Shown here in pieces: positions 8,199 through 17,393 of a stretch of DNA of 64,000 nucleotides (position 1 is the first letter of the stretch; the number at the start of each line of letters is the position of its first letter). The notes under the pieces are model-generated. The model made no database searches. It saw only the letters and a program-made list of their open reading frames with translations, and had not been told where the DNA came from. Location of the stretch: contig NZ_CP047954.1 in assembly GCF_014279895.1 (NCBI RefSeq), positions 186,001 through 250,000 on the forward strand, given 5' to 3'. The translations under genes were made by a program, and so were the position numbers. The DNA is from Synechococcus sp. M16.1. Lineage in GTDB: Bacteria; Cyanobacteriota; Cyanobacteriia; PCC-6307; Cyanobiaceae.

Positions 8199-10316
8199 CT
8201 AGATGTTGCTGATGGCGTCCATTGCAACCGCTGCAATCGCCTGATCGCTGGCCTTCGGCAACTGCACGTATTTGCCGCCTGCGGCTTCAGCCAGGTCTTT
8301 GCCCATGCCGCTGCCGATGAACTTGCGCTCGGTGTCGATCACCAGCAGCTTGATCCCGAGCATGCGGTAGCGGGCGGCAACGTCCAGCACTTCTTGTTTG
8401 AGGTCGGGTTTCTCTTCGCCTTCAAGTTCGGGCTGACCGAGAGAGGTGCTTAGGGGCACGTTGCCGCGACCGTCGGTGATGGCCACCACCACCACCTGGC
8501 CGAGATCCCCCGTGGCCAAGGCATTGGCACCAACGCGGGCCGCCTGGGTGAGGCCATGGGCCAGGGGTGAACCGCCGCCACAGGGCATTGATTCCAGCCG
8601 GCGGCGGGCCGCCGTGATCGAGCGGGTTGGAGGCAGCAGCACTTCGGCTTGATCGCCACGGAAGGGGATCAGGGCCACTTCGTCGCGGTTTTCGTAGGCC
8701 TCGGTGAGCAGGCGGATCACGGCACCCTTGGCGCTTTGCATCCGGTTCAGGGCCATTGAGCCGCTGGCGTCCACCAGGAATACCACCAGGGCACCGGCCT
8801 TGCGCTGCAGCAGCTTGGCCCGCAGATCGCCCTCCTCCACGATCACCGAGCGGCCTGGTTCCCGTTCGCGGCGAATCTTTTGGTAAGGCGCCGCTGCTCT
8901 CAGGGTGGCGTCCACGGCGATCCGGCGCACCGGTCCGCGGGGCAGCATCGGTTTCACATAGCGGCCGCGGCTGTCGCTGAGAACCACAGAACGGCTGCCG
9001 CTGTTGCCGCTTTTCGCCTTCGCGGCATTGAACAGCAGCAGATCAGGGTCCACTTCGATCGCTTCGGGATCGAGCATGAACTCCTCGGGTACCGCCGGTG
9101 GAGCCTGATCCTCCTCGCCGTCACCCTCGTCGTCATCGGAGTTGTCGTCGTCGTTGTTGTCTTCCGGAGGGTCGTTCTCCTCCTCGTCGGATCCCTCTGG
9201 CGGCGGCGGATTCTCCTGTTGCTGATCCCCCTGGTCCTGGGGCTGTTCGGGCGGTGGCGGTGGCGGTTCCTGGTCCTCCGGCGGCGGTGGTTCCATCTGC
9301 TGGTCCGGTGGTGGCATCTGGGACGCCCGCGGAGCGATCACCAGGGCCACGGCCACCTGGAGGTCGTCAGCTTCCACCTGATCCCGTCCGCTGAGGGCGG
9401 CATGGGCCTTGGCCACCCGCACCGCGTAGAGCTCGGAGCGGTGCCCTTCAACGCCGCCGCGGATGGCTTCGGTGACGAGGTATTCGATTTGCTCGCCGCT
9501 GATCTGAACATCCGGGAGCCACTGGCGGGCCAGCAGCAGCTGGGTAGCTAGCGCATCGGTTTCCTCGCTCCATTTTTCAGCAAAGCTGCGGCTGCATTGG
9601 CCATGGCTGATAACTGCGTTGGTGATCTCCACCCGCTGCTCGGTGCTCACCAACTGGTTGGCGGAGAGCGCAATCGCGAAGCGATCCAGCAGGTGATCGC
9701 GAACGTTGCCCTCCTCCGGGTTGTAGGTGGCGATCAGCAGCGGCCGGCAGGGGTGGCTGAGGCTGAGACCTTCCCGTTCCACCCGATTTTCGCCACTGCC
9801 GACGGCTGCCAGCATCAGGTTGACGATGCCGTCGTCGAGCAGATTGAGCTCGTCGACGTAGAGCACGCCGCGGTGGGCATCGGCGAGTAGCCCGGGCTGG
9901 AACACCGCACTGCCACTGGATAGGGAGGCTGCAACATCCACAGCGCCCACCAGGCGGTCTTCGGTGATGCCAAGGGGAATCTGCACGAAGGGGGCGGGAA
10001 TCACCGTGGAGGGTGCTTCGCCTGTGATCCGCTCACGGGTGGCGTCGTCCCATTCATCCGGGTTCTGGGGATCGAGGTTGCGCCCCACACCCCCATCGGC
10101 CTCGAGGATGTCGATCGGGGGCAGCAGGGCATGCAGGCCCCGGGCCAACACTGATTTGCCGGTGCCGCGTCCCCCCGCGATCACCACACCGCCCAACCCA
10201 GGGTCGACGGCCGCCAGCAGAAGGGCCAACTTCAACGTCCCATGGCCCGTGATCGCTGCCAGCGGAAAGGCACGGGTGGCCTGATCGTCCTTCACCGCTA
10301 CTCCGGTTGCCACCAT
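8199..10316 (-). CDS. chlD: Magnesium chelatase subunit ChlD
   Basis: ChlD is the AAA+/von Willebrand A subunit that works with ChlI and ChlH to insert Mg into protoporphyrin IX, the first step committed to chlorophyll. The ATG at 10316 gives 705 residues. The AAA+ domain has Walker [14 protein letters not shown] (about 38-50). A long Pro/Glu/Asp-rich linker separates it from a C-terminal integrin-I domain whose MIDAS motif is VDASGSM. The frame stays open another 450 bases upstream but that part is antisense to folK. It is convergent with the MCE gene. Confidence 0.95.
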   Translation of the reverse strand: MVATGVAVKDDQATRAFPLAAITGHGTLKLALLLAAVDPGLGGVVIAGGRGTGKSVLARGLHALLPPIDILEADGGVGRNLDPQNPDEWDDATRERITGEAPSTVIPAPFVQIPLGITEDRLVGAVDVAASLSSGSAVFQPGLLADAHRGVLYVDELNLLDDGIVNLMLAAVGSGENRVEREGLSLSHPCRPLLIATYNPEEGNVRDHLLDRFAIALSANQLVSTEQRVEITNAVISHGQCSRSFAEKWSEETDALATQLLLARQWLPDVQISGEQIEYLVTEAIRGGVEGHRSELYAVRVAKAHAALSGRDQVEADDLQVAVALVIAPRASQMPPPDQQMEPPPPEDQEPPPPPPEQPQDQGDQQQENPPPPEGSDEEENDPPEDNNDDDNSDDDEGDGEEDQAPPAVPEEFMLDPEAIEVDPDLLLFNAAKAKSGNSGSRSVVLSDSRGRYVKPMLPRGPVRRIAVDATLRAAAPYQKIRREREPGRSVIVEEGDLRAKLLQRKAGALVVFLVDASGSMALNRMQSAKGAVIRLLTEAYENRDEVALIPFRGDQAEVLLPPTRSITAARRRLESMPCGGGSPLAHGLTQAARVGANALATGDLGQVVVVAITDGRGNVPLSTSLGQPELEGEEKPDLKQEVLDVAARYRMLGIKLLVIDTERKFIGSGMGKDLAEAAGGKYVQLPKASDQAIAAVAMDAISNI

Positions 10317-10354
10317 GGACGCGTTCAGCCCGTTCGTGCGGGCCAGTCTCGCTG

Positions 10355-10840
10355 ATGCCCTCCATCGATGACGCTTCTGTTGCAGTGGCGCTGGGGGCGA
10401 ACCAGCCCAGTGCGGCGGGATCGCCGCGCGAGACGTTGGTGGCGGTGCGGCCTTTGCTGGAGAAGCTGCTGAGGGCTTGGGCCGGTCAAGAGCTGGTTTA
10501 CCGCTGGTCATCCCTGCACGACACCGCCCCCATTGGTGGCCCTCTGGACCAGCCCCGTTACTGCAATGCTGTGATGCTGGTGGAGGGGCTGCAGGCCCCG
10601 CCGAGCGTGGCCGCCGCCCTGGAACTGTTGGATGCCTTACAGGGTTTGGAACAGCAGTTCGGCCGAAACCGATCGCAGGAACAGCGCTGGGGCCCGCGCA
10701 GCCTCGATCTGGATCTGCTGTTCTGGGGAGAACTGCGGCTGGAGCACCCGCGCCTACAGCTCCCGCATCCACGCCTGCATCTCAGGCGTTTTGTGCTGGC
10801 GCCGTTGCTGGAAGCGATGCAGGGCTCGGCTGCACCGTGA
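10355..10840 (+). CDS. folK: 2-amino-4-hydroxy-6-hydroxymethyldihydropteridine pyrophosphokinase
   Basis: FolK (HPPK) transfers pyrophosphate from ATP to 6-hydroxymethyl-7,8-dihydropterin in folate synthesis. Family features are VALGANQ at the N-terminus, RYCNAVM in the middle, and [15 protein letters not shown] near residue 115, which holds the two Mg-binding Asp residues, then [16 protein letters not shown]. The ATG at 10355 gives 161 residues, the usual size. It is divergent from chlD, and its last 59 bases overlap the convergent ABC exporter gene, an unusually long overlap. Confidence 0.93.
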   Translation: MPSIDDASVAVALGANQPSAAGSPRETLVAVRPLLEKLLRAWAGQELVYRWSSLHDTAPIGGPLDQPRYCNAVMLVEGLQAPPSVAAALELLDALQGLEQQFGRNRSQEQRWGPRSLDLDLLFWGELRLEHPRLQLPHPRLHLRRFVLAPLLEAMQGSAAP

Positions 10841-12512
10841 TCACCTGATCGGCCTGGGCCAGGAGCTCCGGGTCGTGACTGCTAATCAGCATCAGCCGTT
10901 GCTCGGCGCGTTCGCGAATCACCGAACGAACCTGCTCAGCGGCCTTGGCATCAAGGAAAGCCGTCGGTTCATCGAGAACTTCGATTGGCTTGTCGCGGAG
11001 CCAGGCCCGCAGCAGCCCCAGCCGATGAATCTCTCCGCCGGAGAAGGGATCTTGCGCCAGGGCGAGCGGTGCATCCAGCCCGCCCTGGCGCTGAAGCAGG
11101 TGGGCCAGCCCCAGCCGTTGCAGCCAGGTCTCGATGTCGTCTTGGTGCCGATTCGCTCCTAGCAGCAGGTTGTCGTGCAGGCTCGCTTCAAACAGCACCG
11201 CGTTCTGAGGGGCATAGGCAATCAGCTGATGCATCTGCCGCGCCCCGGCCAGCCCGCTCAGTCGCCAGGTGTCGTCGGCGCAGTTCAGCTGCCAGTAACT
11301 GTCTTCCTCGTTGAGCAACCCACAGAAGCGATCGATCAGGGTGGTTTTGCCGCTGCCGGAGGGGCCGGTGAGCGCCACCAACCCGTTGGCGCTCAGGTCA
11401 AGCGACCTCAGGCAGGTGGAGGCGTTAGCGCTGCTGCTCCAGTGCAGCTGGCTCAAGCGCGCCGTGGAGAGCCCGATCAGGCTGGCCTCAGCAATCGTCT
11501 GGTTGCTGGCGTCGCCCTGTCGCGGAATCAGCTGCTCGCGCCGTTGGCTCAGGGCCTCATAGCCCGGCAAGTTGCCCAGGCAGAGTCTGCGTGCTTGCAC
11601 CACCGTGCTCAGGGAGGCGCTGGCGCGGTAAGCCAATACCAGGGTGGTGGTGAGCGCATCGGCGGTCAGGGCCTCTCCTTGAAACAGCATCCAAAGACCG
11701 GCGACGGCCACCACCAAGGTGTCGCGCCAGGCGTTGTAGCTGGCCCGGCGGCGCACCCGTTCCCTCAGCAACCAACGCCCCTCCGCCGTTTCCCTGGCGA
11801 AACGCTGCAGCAGCCAGCCCTCTGCCGTTGCGGCGCGCAGGGCCTTGAGGCCATGCAGCCCGTCCCCGACGGTGCGCTGCAGGGCTGCATTCAGGCGACT
11901 CTGAATGCGCCCCAGGCCCCAGCTGCCGGATCGCTGCAGCAGGGCCGCTGCCGTGGTGGCCAGCAAGGCGAGCAACAGCGGCCAGGCCGTGGCCCGGCCG
12001 ACCAGCACAACGCTGGTGAGGTAGAGGCCCATGGCCAGTAGCGACTGCCCCATCCGCACCGCCTGGTCCAAGCTCAGTGCTGTGCGGTTGATGTCGGCCA
12101 TCAGCAGGGCGAGCAGTTCGCCGCGCCCAAGCCGCTCCAGCTGAGCCGAGGAGGCCTCGAACACCTGGTGTAGCAGTTGCTGCCGCAGCCGATCGGTGAA
12201 GCCCGAGCGCAACCGCTCCCGCTGAATGGCCACCTGGGCCTGGATCACACCGCGCAGCAGGATCAGGCCCACAAGGATTCCCAGACTCCCTGCCACGGGC
12301 AGGCCCTGAATCATCCCCCGTGAGCCCTTGCCCAGCAGCAGCGTCACCGCCAGACCCAGGCCAGCGATGTCGAGCAGGCTGCTGAGGATGCTCAGCCCGC
12401 TCAGCCAGGCCAGGTGTCGCCATCCCGCTTCCCGGGCCAGGGCTTTGAGCAGCTGGATCTGCCGCAGGCGGGCCAGCGGTGGTGGACCTGATCGGTTCAA
12501 GGCAGGCGGCAC
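10782..12512 (-). CDS. ABC transporter with fused permease and ATPase domains
   Basis: This is a half-transporter of the exporter type. The N-terminal 300 residues form an ABC membrane domain with several hydrophobic helices, for example ILSSLLDIAGLGLAVTLLLG. The C-terminal ATPase has Walker A GPSGSGKTTL, a Q-loop region IAYAPQNAVLFEASL, the signature FSGGEIHRLGLLRAWL and a Walker B variant ending EVLDEPTAFLDA. The substrate is not identifiable and no partner gene is adjacent. Its 3' end overlaps folK by 59 bases on the opposite strand. Confidence 0.85.
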   Translation of the reverse strand: MPPALNRSGPPPLARLRQIQLLKALAREAGWRHLAWLSGLSILSSLLDIAGLGLAVTLLLGKGSRGMIQGLPVAGSLGILVGLILLRGVIQAQVAIQRERLRSGFTDRLRQQLLHQVFEASSAQLERLGRGELLALLMADINRTALSLDQAVRMGQSLLAMGLYLTSVVLVGRATAWPLLLALLATTAAALLQRSGSWGLGRIQSRLNAALQRTVGDGLHGLKALRAATAEGWLLQRFARETAEGRWLLRERVRRRASYNAWRDTLVVAVAGLWMLFQGEALTADALTTTLVLAYRASASLSTVVQARRLCLGNLPGYEALSQRREQLIPRQGDASNQTIAEASLIGLSTARLSQLHWSSSANASTCLRSLDLSANGLVALTGPSGSGKTTLIDRFCGLLNEEDSYWQLNCADDTWRLSGLAGARQMHQLIAYAPQNAVLFEASLHDNLLLGANRHQDDIETWLQRLGLAHLLQRQGGLDAPLALAQDPFSGGEIHRLGLLRAWLRDKPIEVLDEPTAFLDAKAAEQVRSVIRERAEQRLMLISSHDPELLAQADQVITVQPSPASLPATAPAQNA

Positions 12513-12562
12513 GGGGGGCTGGGCTCACCCGTCATGCTGGGCCATAGCAATGCCCGTGACCT

Positions 12563-13123
12563 ATGGCGCCCCTGCCGTCACCGGAACCGTTCGAGCTGCT
12601 GGACACCGTTGAGGTGGTGGACGCTCGCAAGCTCCGTTTCGAGCGCAACCGGATCAAGCTGCCGATGGGTGTCGAGGCCACCTTCGGGATGATCCGCCAC
12701 CCCGGCGCTTCTCTGGCGGTGCCGATCACGAATGACGGCCAGGTGGTGTTGTTGCGTCAGTACCGCTTTGCGGTGCAGGCCCGCCTGCTCGAATTCCCTG
12801 CCGGCACGCTTGAAGATGGCGAAGATCCACTGGAATCGATGCAGCGCGAGCTGGGGGAAGAAGCCGGCTACAGCGCTGCGCAGTGGGATGTGTTGGGGCC
12901 GATGCTCCCCTGCCCGGGCTATTCCGATGAGGTGATCCACTGCTTCCTGGCCCGGGAGCTCACGCCCTTGGAGAACCCGCCAGCCGGCGATGACGACGAA
13001 GATCTGGAGGTGGTGCTGATGAGCCCAGCGGAGCTGGATGCAGCGTTGGCATCGGGCGATGAATGGCTCGATGGCAAAAGTGTTACCGCTTGGTTCCGTG
13101 CCAAGCAGCTTCTCGGCCTCTGA
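12563..13123 (+). CDS. Nudix hydrolase, ADP-ribose pyrophosphatase type
   Basis: This Nudix enzyme probably hydrolyses ADP-ribose or a related nucleoside diphosphate sugar. The Nudix box reads GEDPLESMQRELGEEAGY (G-x5-E-x7-REUxEExGU) at about residues 88-105. The preceding VVLLRQYRFAVQARLLEFPAG stretch is typical of the ADP-ribose pyrophosphatase subgroup. The product is 186 residues. Its TGA overlaps the ATG of the photolyase gene by one base, so the two are translationally coupled, which may link nucleotide clean-up to DNA repair. Confidence 0.88.
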   Translation: MAPLPSPEPFELLDTVEVVDARKLRFERNRIKLPMGVEATFGMIRHPGASLAVPITNDGQVVLLRQYRFAVQARLLEFPAGTLEDGEDPLESMQRELGEEAGYSAAQWDVLGPMLPCPGYSDEVIHCFLARELTPLENPPAGDDDEDLEVVLMSPAELDAALASGDEWLDGKSVTAWFRAKQLLGL

Positions 13124-14556
13124 TGACCAGCTCCCGCGTTCTGTTCTGGCACCGCCGCGACCTGCGCCTGGCGGACAACCTGGGTTTGGTGTCAGCTACG
13201 GACATCAGCCCGGCGGTGACGGGGGTGTACGTGCTCGACCCGCAGCTGATCAACCCGCCGGATCATCTGCCGCCGATGGCGCCGGCCCGGCTGTGGTTTC
13301 TGATCGAGAGCCTGGTGGAACTGCAGCAGCGCTGGCGGGAGGCCGGCAGCCGATTGCTGGTCGTCAAGGGAGACCCGGTGGCGGTGTTGCCGCAGCTGGC
13401 GCAGCAGATCGGTGCTGAGGCTGTGGTGTGGAACCGCGATGTGGAGCCCTATGCCCGTGAGCGGGACCGCCAGGTGGCCAAAAAACTGCAGGCCGATGGC
13501 CGCAAAGTGGTGGTGGATTGGGATCAGCTGTTGATCGCTCCGGAGCTGCTCAAGACCGGTGGTGGTGACCCGTACCGCGTGTATGGGCCGTTCCTGCGCA
13601 ACTGGCGCGGCCAGTTGCTGGCCAAGCAACCCAGCACCGTTGCCGCCCCCACCGGGCTGGTGGATCTCGATCCTGCACAGCTGCCGGCCGGTGAGTCCCT
13701 GGAGGCTCTGCGGGAGAGCCATGGTTTCAAGGGCGCTGAGATCTGCCCCTGCCGCCCTGGCGAGGTGGCGGCCTTCGAGCAGCTCACGCGCTTCTGTGAT
13801 GGGCCGCTGCTCGGCTATGAGCCGGACCGCAATTTCCCCAGTACCGCAGGCACTTCCACCCTCAGTGCTGCCCTGAGCGTCGGCACCCTCAGCCCTCGCC
13901 AGGCCTGGTGTGCGGCCCAGGACTCCCGTGAGCAAGCCCGCAGCGAGGAGCATTTGCAGGCCATCGCCGTGTGGGAGCAGGAGCTGGGCTGGCGCGAGTT
14001 TTACCAGCAGGCTCTGTTTCATTTCCCGGAACTGGCCGATGGCCCCTACCGCGAGCAGTGGCGCCGCTTCCCCTGGGAGAACAACGAGGACTGGTTCGAC
14101 TTCTGGAAGGAGGGGCAGACCGGCATGCCGATCATCGATGCCGCCATGCGCCAGCTCAACCAAACTGGCTGGATGCACAACCGCTGCCGCATGATCGTGG
14201 CCTCCTATCTGGTCAAAGACCTGATCTGCGACTGGCGCTGGGGCGAGCGCGCCTTCATGGAACTGGAGGTGGACGGTGACCTGGCCGCCAACAACGGTGG
14301 TTGGCAGTGGAGCGCCAGCAGTGGCATGGACCCCAAGCCCCTGCGCATCTTCAACCCTGCCACCCAGGCCTCGAAGTTTGATTCAGCCGGCGACTACATC
14401 CGCCAGTGGGTGCCGGAACTGCGCCATGTGAACACCAAGGATCTGATCAGCGGTGAGATCGGAGCCCTGGAACGGCGCGATTATCCAGAACCGCTGGTGG
14501 ACCACAAGAAGCAGCAGGCGAAGTTCAAGGCGCTTTACGCCACCATCCGGTCCTGA
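13123..14556 (+). CDS. phrA: Deoxyribodipyrimidine (CPD) photolyase, class I type
   Basis: This light-driven flavoenzyme splits cyclobutane pyrimidine dimers. The 477-residue protein starts RVLFWHRRDLRLADNLGL, the antenna-domain signature. The C-terminal FAD domain includes EELGWREFYQ-type sequence (QELGWREFYQQALFHFPEL), the TGWMHNRCRMI helix and the segment DGDLAANNGGWQWSASSG with the FAD-contacting Asn and the electron-transfer Trp. The start overlaps the Nudix stop. It overlaps the convergent aminotransferase gene by 22 bases at the 3' end. Confidence 0.95.
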   Translation: MTSSRVLFWHRRDLRLADNLGLVSATDISPAVTGVYVLDPQLINPPDHLPPMAPARLWFLIESLVELQQRWREAGSRLLVVKGDPVAVLPQLAQQIGAEAVVWNRDVEPYARERDRQVAKKLQADGRKVVVDWDQLLIAPELLKTGGGDPYRVYGPFLRNWRGQLLAKQPSTVAAPTGLVDLDPAQLPAGESLEALRESHGFKGAEICPCRPGEVAAFEQLTRFCDGPLLGYEPDRNFPSTAGTSTLSAALSVGTLSPRQAWCAAQDSREQARSEEHLQAIAVWEQELGWREFYQQALFHFPELADGPYREQWRRFPWENNEDWFDFWKEGQTGMPIIDAAMRQLNQTGWMHNRCRMIVASYLVKDLICDWRWGERAFMELEVDGDLAANNGGWQWSASSGMDPKPLRIFNPATQASKFDSAGDYIRQWVPELRHVNTKDLISGEIGALERRDYPEPLVDHKKQQAKFKALYATIRS

Positions 14557-15776
14557 TCGCCGTCCTCGGTACGACGGAACTGGGCCGGCACGTTGGGCGC
14601 CAGCAGCTGGCGCACCGTGTCGATCACAGCCTCTTGTTGCTCTTCACTCAACTCAGGGAAGATCGGCAGGCTCAGCACCTGGCTGCAGAGCTGTTCCGTC
14701 ACCGGTAAGGAGCCCTGTTGCAAGCCCAGATGGGCGTAGGCCGGCTGCCGGTGGATTGGAATGGGGTAGTAGATGATCGTGCTCACCCCACGCTCCTGCA
14801 GGGTCTGCTTGACCCAGTCGCGGCAGCAGCTCTCGGGGATGCCGTGCCGTGCACTGGTGGTGGAGGGGTTGCAGCTGGCGTTGCAGAGCGGCTGGCCGCT
14901 GGGGCAACTGCCGATGCGCACCACGAATTGGTTCCAGCTGTGGCCGTCGTCGGCTGTCGGCAGGGTGAGGCCGTTGAGATCGCCAAGGGCATCCCGGTAA
15001 CGCTTGGCAATGCTGGTGCGTTTGCTGATCCACTCCTCGAGCTTCGGCAGCTTCACGTTCAGCACCGCTGCCTGAATCGCATCCAGCCGGCTGTTGTAGC
15101 CAAGGCTTGTGTGCAAGTACCGCTCGGGCATGCCGTGCACGGCGAGCTCACGCATGGCCTGGGCCAGTTGGGCATCGCTGGTGGTGACAGCACCGCCATC
15201 GCCCGCCGCACCGAGGTTCTTGGTGGGGAAGAAGCTGAAGCAGCCCACATCGCCGAAGCTGCCCACACCCTGACCATTCCACCGTGCTCCCGTTGCCTGG
15301 GCGCAGTCTTCGACCACCTTGAGCTGATGGCGTTCGGCAATGGCCATCAGCCGCGTCATGTTCACCGCACGCCCGAACAGGTGCACCGGCATCAAGGCCC
15401 TGGTGGCGGGAGTGATTGCGGCTTCGATCTGATCGAAATCAATCAGGTAGGTGCCGGGGTCGACATCCACGAACACTGGCGTGGCGCCGACGGCGCTGAT
15501 GGCCTCAGCCGTGGCGAAAAAACTGAACGAGCAGGTGATCACTTCATCGCCGGCGCCAATGCCCAGGCCACGCAGGGCCAGGATCAGAGCGTCGGTGCCG
15601 CTGTTGCAGCCCACGGCGTGCTCGCAGCCAACGCTTGCGGCAAAGGCCTCCTCGAAGCGTTTGATTTGCGGTCCACCGATGTACTGACCGCTGCGCAACA
15701 CCTCGAGCACCGCCTCTTCGAGGTCCACCCCGAGATCGTCGATCTGCTGGCTGAGGCTGAAGGGAGGTACCTGCAT
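14535..15776 (-). CDS. DegT/DnrJ/EryC1/StrS-family PLP aminotransferase
   Basis: These enzymes transaminate keto-sugars for surface glycans and related products. The 413-residue protein has the family start GPQIKRFEEAFAASVG, the VEDCAQATGA segment and the PLP-binding Lys in FFPTKNLGAAGDGG. Near the C-terminus, between IPTADDG-like strand sequence and IIYYPIPIHRQPAY, lies an extra cysteine-rich insertion of about 30 residues (residues about 298-327) with five Cys that I do not recognise from characterised members. The sugar substrate is unknown; the nearest sugar gene is the epimerase at the window start, too far to be an operon partner. Confidence 0.88.
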   Translation of the reverse strand: MQVPPFSLSQQIDDLGVDLEEAVLEVLRSGQYIGGPQIKRFEEAFAASVGCEHAVGCNSGTDALILALRGLGIGAGDEVITCSFSFFATAEAISAVGATPVFVDVDPGTYLIDFDQIEAAITPATRALMPVHLFGRAVNMTRLMAIAERHQLKVVEDCAQATGARWNGQGVGSFGDVGCFSFFPTKNLGAAGDGGAVTTSDAQLAQAMRELAVHGMPERYLHTSLGYNSRLDAIQAAVLNVKLPKLEEWISKRTSIAKRYRDALGDLNGLTLPTADDGHSWNQFVVRIGSCPSGQPLCNASCNPSTTSARHGIPESCCRDWVKQTLQERGVSTIIYYPIPIHRQPAYAHLGLQQGSLPVTEQLCSQVLSLPIFPELSEEQQEAVIDTVRQLLAPNVPAQFRRTEDGDQDRMVA

Positions 15777-15795
15777 AAAGCAAAGCTTAAGTGGC

Positions 15796-16380
15796 TCAGC
15801 CGAACCACTCCGGCTCGCGTCCGGGGCTCCACTTCACATTGCAGCCCACCGAGGCGGTTTGGTCTGGATTCACCAAAGATCCTTTCAGCACGGCCTCGAG
15901 GGCGGCCCGCAGGTCACGACCATCGAGGGGCTGATCGTTGCCGGGTCGGCTGTCGTCCAATTGGCCGCGATAGCGCAGGCTCTGCAGGCCTTCGCCATCC
16001 GGTGAGAACAGGTAGAACTCCGGCGTGCAGGCGGCCCTGAGCGCTCGGGCCAGGGTTTGCTGCTCATCCAGCAGGTAAGGGAAGCTCCAGCCGTGCTGCC
16101 GGGCCTGCTCCGCCAGTTGTTCCGGCCCGTCCTGGGGGTGGGTGATCAGGCTGTTGCTGCTGACGCCCACCAGCTGCACCGCATTGCTGAAGTCGTGGTC
16201 CAGCTGAGTGATTTCGGGCTCCACATGTTTCACAAAGGGGCAATGGGCACAAAGCACCATCAGCAGCACGGGCCGTTGGTCCAGAGACCTGCTGCTCAGC
16301 CGGCCGCCGGTGACCTGGGGAAGATCAAAATTAGGCAGGCCTGTTCCCAGCGCCGGCATCGTGGATGGTGTCAGGGCCAT
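15796..16380 (-). CDS. Thioredoxin-like/AhpC-TSA-family protein
   Basis: The product is a thioredoxin-fold protein of 194 residues from the ATG at 16380. The active-site region LMVLCAHCPFVKHVEP carries a C-x-x-C pair (CAHC), and the downstream region VGVSSNSLITHPQDGPEQL with cis-Pro-type CTPEFYLFSPDG matches the alkyl hydroperoxide reductase/thiol-specific antioxidant-like group common in cyanobacteria. It is probably a redox enzyme with unknown partners. It is 20 bases upstream of the aminotransferase gene on the same strand and divergent from a lipoprotein gene. Confidence 0.8.
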   Translation of the reverse strand: MALTPSTMPALGTGLPNFDLPQVTGGRLSSRSLDQRPVLLMVLCAHCPFVKHVEPEITQLDHDFSNAVQLVGVSSNSLITHPQDGPEQLAEQARQHGWSFPYLLDEQQTLARALRAACTPEFYLFSPDGEGLQSLRYRGQLDDSRPGNDQPLDGRDLRAALEAVLKGSLVNPDQTASVGCNVKWSPGREPEWFG

Positions 16381-16437
16381 AAGGCGCAGGCAGATGCAGC
16401 GAATCTGCTTCAGGATGGCCACCTTCGGTGGTGATGG

Positions 16438-16956
16438 ATGCCGCGCCTGCAACTGCTTTGGGGAGTCGCCCTGCTGCTGGGGGCCTGCGCTTCTCCAAAG
16501 GAACCGCCCAGCTGGCGATTGTTCTCTCTAAAGCGCCATTCCCCCCATGACGGGGTAGCTGTGGTCAATCAGCCCGATGGCTACGGGGTCCACATCTATC
16601 TGGAGACAGACACCAGTTTCCCGGGGGTGTGTCGTCCCCGATGGCTGCCGGATCCGGCCCGTCTGTTCAACGGCAATGGATCCACACCGTTCAGTTCCGG
16701 GTTGGCGACCCGTGAGGAGTTTTTTGATGCCGTGGCCCGGCGCGATGTGCGTGGCCTGTTGAAGAGCGAGCTGAAAGCTCTGTGCCAGGCCCGCGCTCCG
16801 GAAGACCGCTGGCAGTGGATCGAGCCGCCCCGGAACGATAAGCAGGTGGTTCCTGTGCAGCTGCCCTCACTCGAGGAGGAAGATCTGCTTACCAATCCCG
16901 TGGAGGAATTGAAGCGGGCCCGGCAGCTGCTGAGGGATCAACGGGCTGGTGAGTAG
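16438..16956 (+). CDS. Hypothetical lipoprotein
   Basis: No characterised family is recognised. The 172-residue product begins with a short signal (MPRLQLLWGVALLLGACAS) in which LGAC is a lipobox, giving a mature lipoprotein from about Cys17. The mature part is hydrophilic with a Glu-rich C-terminal helix (VEELKRARQLLRDQ). It is divergent from the thioredoxin-like gene with a 57-base gap, and overlaps the convergent photolyase-N-like gene by 19 bases. Confidence 0.75.
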   Translation: MPRLQLLWGVALLLGACASPKEPPSWRLFSLKRHSPHDGVAVVNQPDGYGVHIYLETDTSFPGVCRPRWLPDPARLFNGNGSTPFSSGLATREEFFDAVARRDVRGLLKSELKALCQARAPEDRWQWIEPPRNDKQVVPVQLPSLEEEDLLTNPVEELKRARQLLRDQRAGE

Positions 16957-17378
16957 CCCTCCCACACCACCGCTTCGGCATCGCGCCAGTAGCGGCTGAA
17001 CCGCCCCAGTCGTGGTGGCCGCGGCAGTTCCACGAACGGTTCGGGATCCAGCAGTTCAAGCGGCAGTTCTGCGTCGATGGCCTCGCCGATTCGCTCCAGG
17101 CGTGGATCTACAGAGCTGCTGCTCACCACACCATCGGCCTGATGGCGACGGGCAAAGGCCAGCACCTCATCGGCCACATCCCCCTTGCGCAGGGTGAGGG
17201 GAAGGTCGAGGGCGTTTTCGTAGAGGAAGCCGAGCCGTTTGCGGCTGATTCGTGCCTCTTGGATCCAACGGGTGTCGAACACGAACACCGCTGGTGACTC
17301 TGGCCAGGCCTGCAGCGCTGGGTTGTTGGCACCAAGGGCCTCCTCGTGAATCCAGAGGATCGGGCGTTGAAATGTCAT
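16938..17378 (-). CDS. Stand-alone photolyase N-terminal (antenna-like) domain protein
   Basis: The 146-residue product resembles only the Rossmann-like N-terminal domain of photolyases. It has ILWIHEEALGANNPAL where photolyases have the WFRRDLRLxDNPAL motif, then PAVFVFDTRWI, RLGFLYENALDLPLTLRKG and LAFARRHQADGVV. The two Arg of the usual RRD motif are replaced. It starts 15 bases after the gene for a photolyase FAD domain, so the pair looks like a photolyase split into two genes in swapped order. Biochemical activity is unknown. Confidence 0.75.
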   Translation of the reverse strand: MTFQRPILWIHEEALGANNPALQAWPESPAVFVFDTRWIQEARISRKRLGFLYENALDLPLTLRKGDVADEVLAFARRHQADGVVSSSSVDPRLERIGEAIDAELPLELLDPEPFVELPRPPRLGRFSRYWRDAEAVVWEGYSPAR

Positions 17379-17393
17379 CGAGGAATCTCCTGC

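Noticed and set aside
10317-10772. Upstream extension of the chlD frame
   Set aside because: This part is antisense to folK and does not match ChlD; the ATG at 10316 gives the usual ChlD N-terminus.
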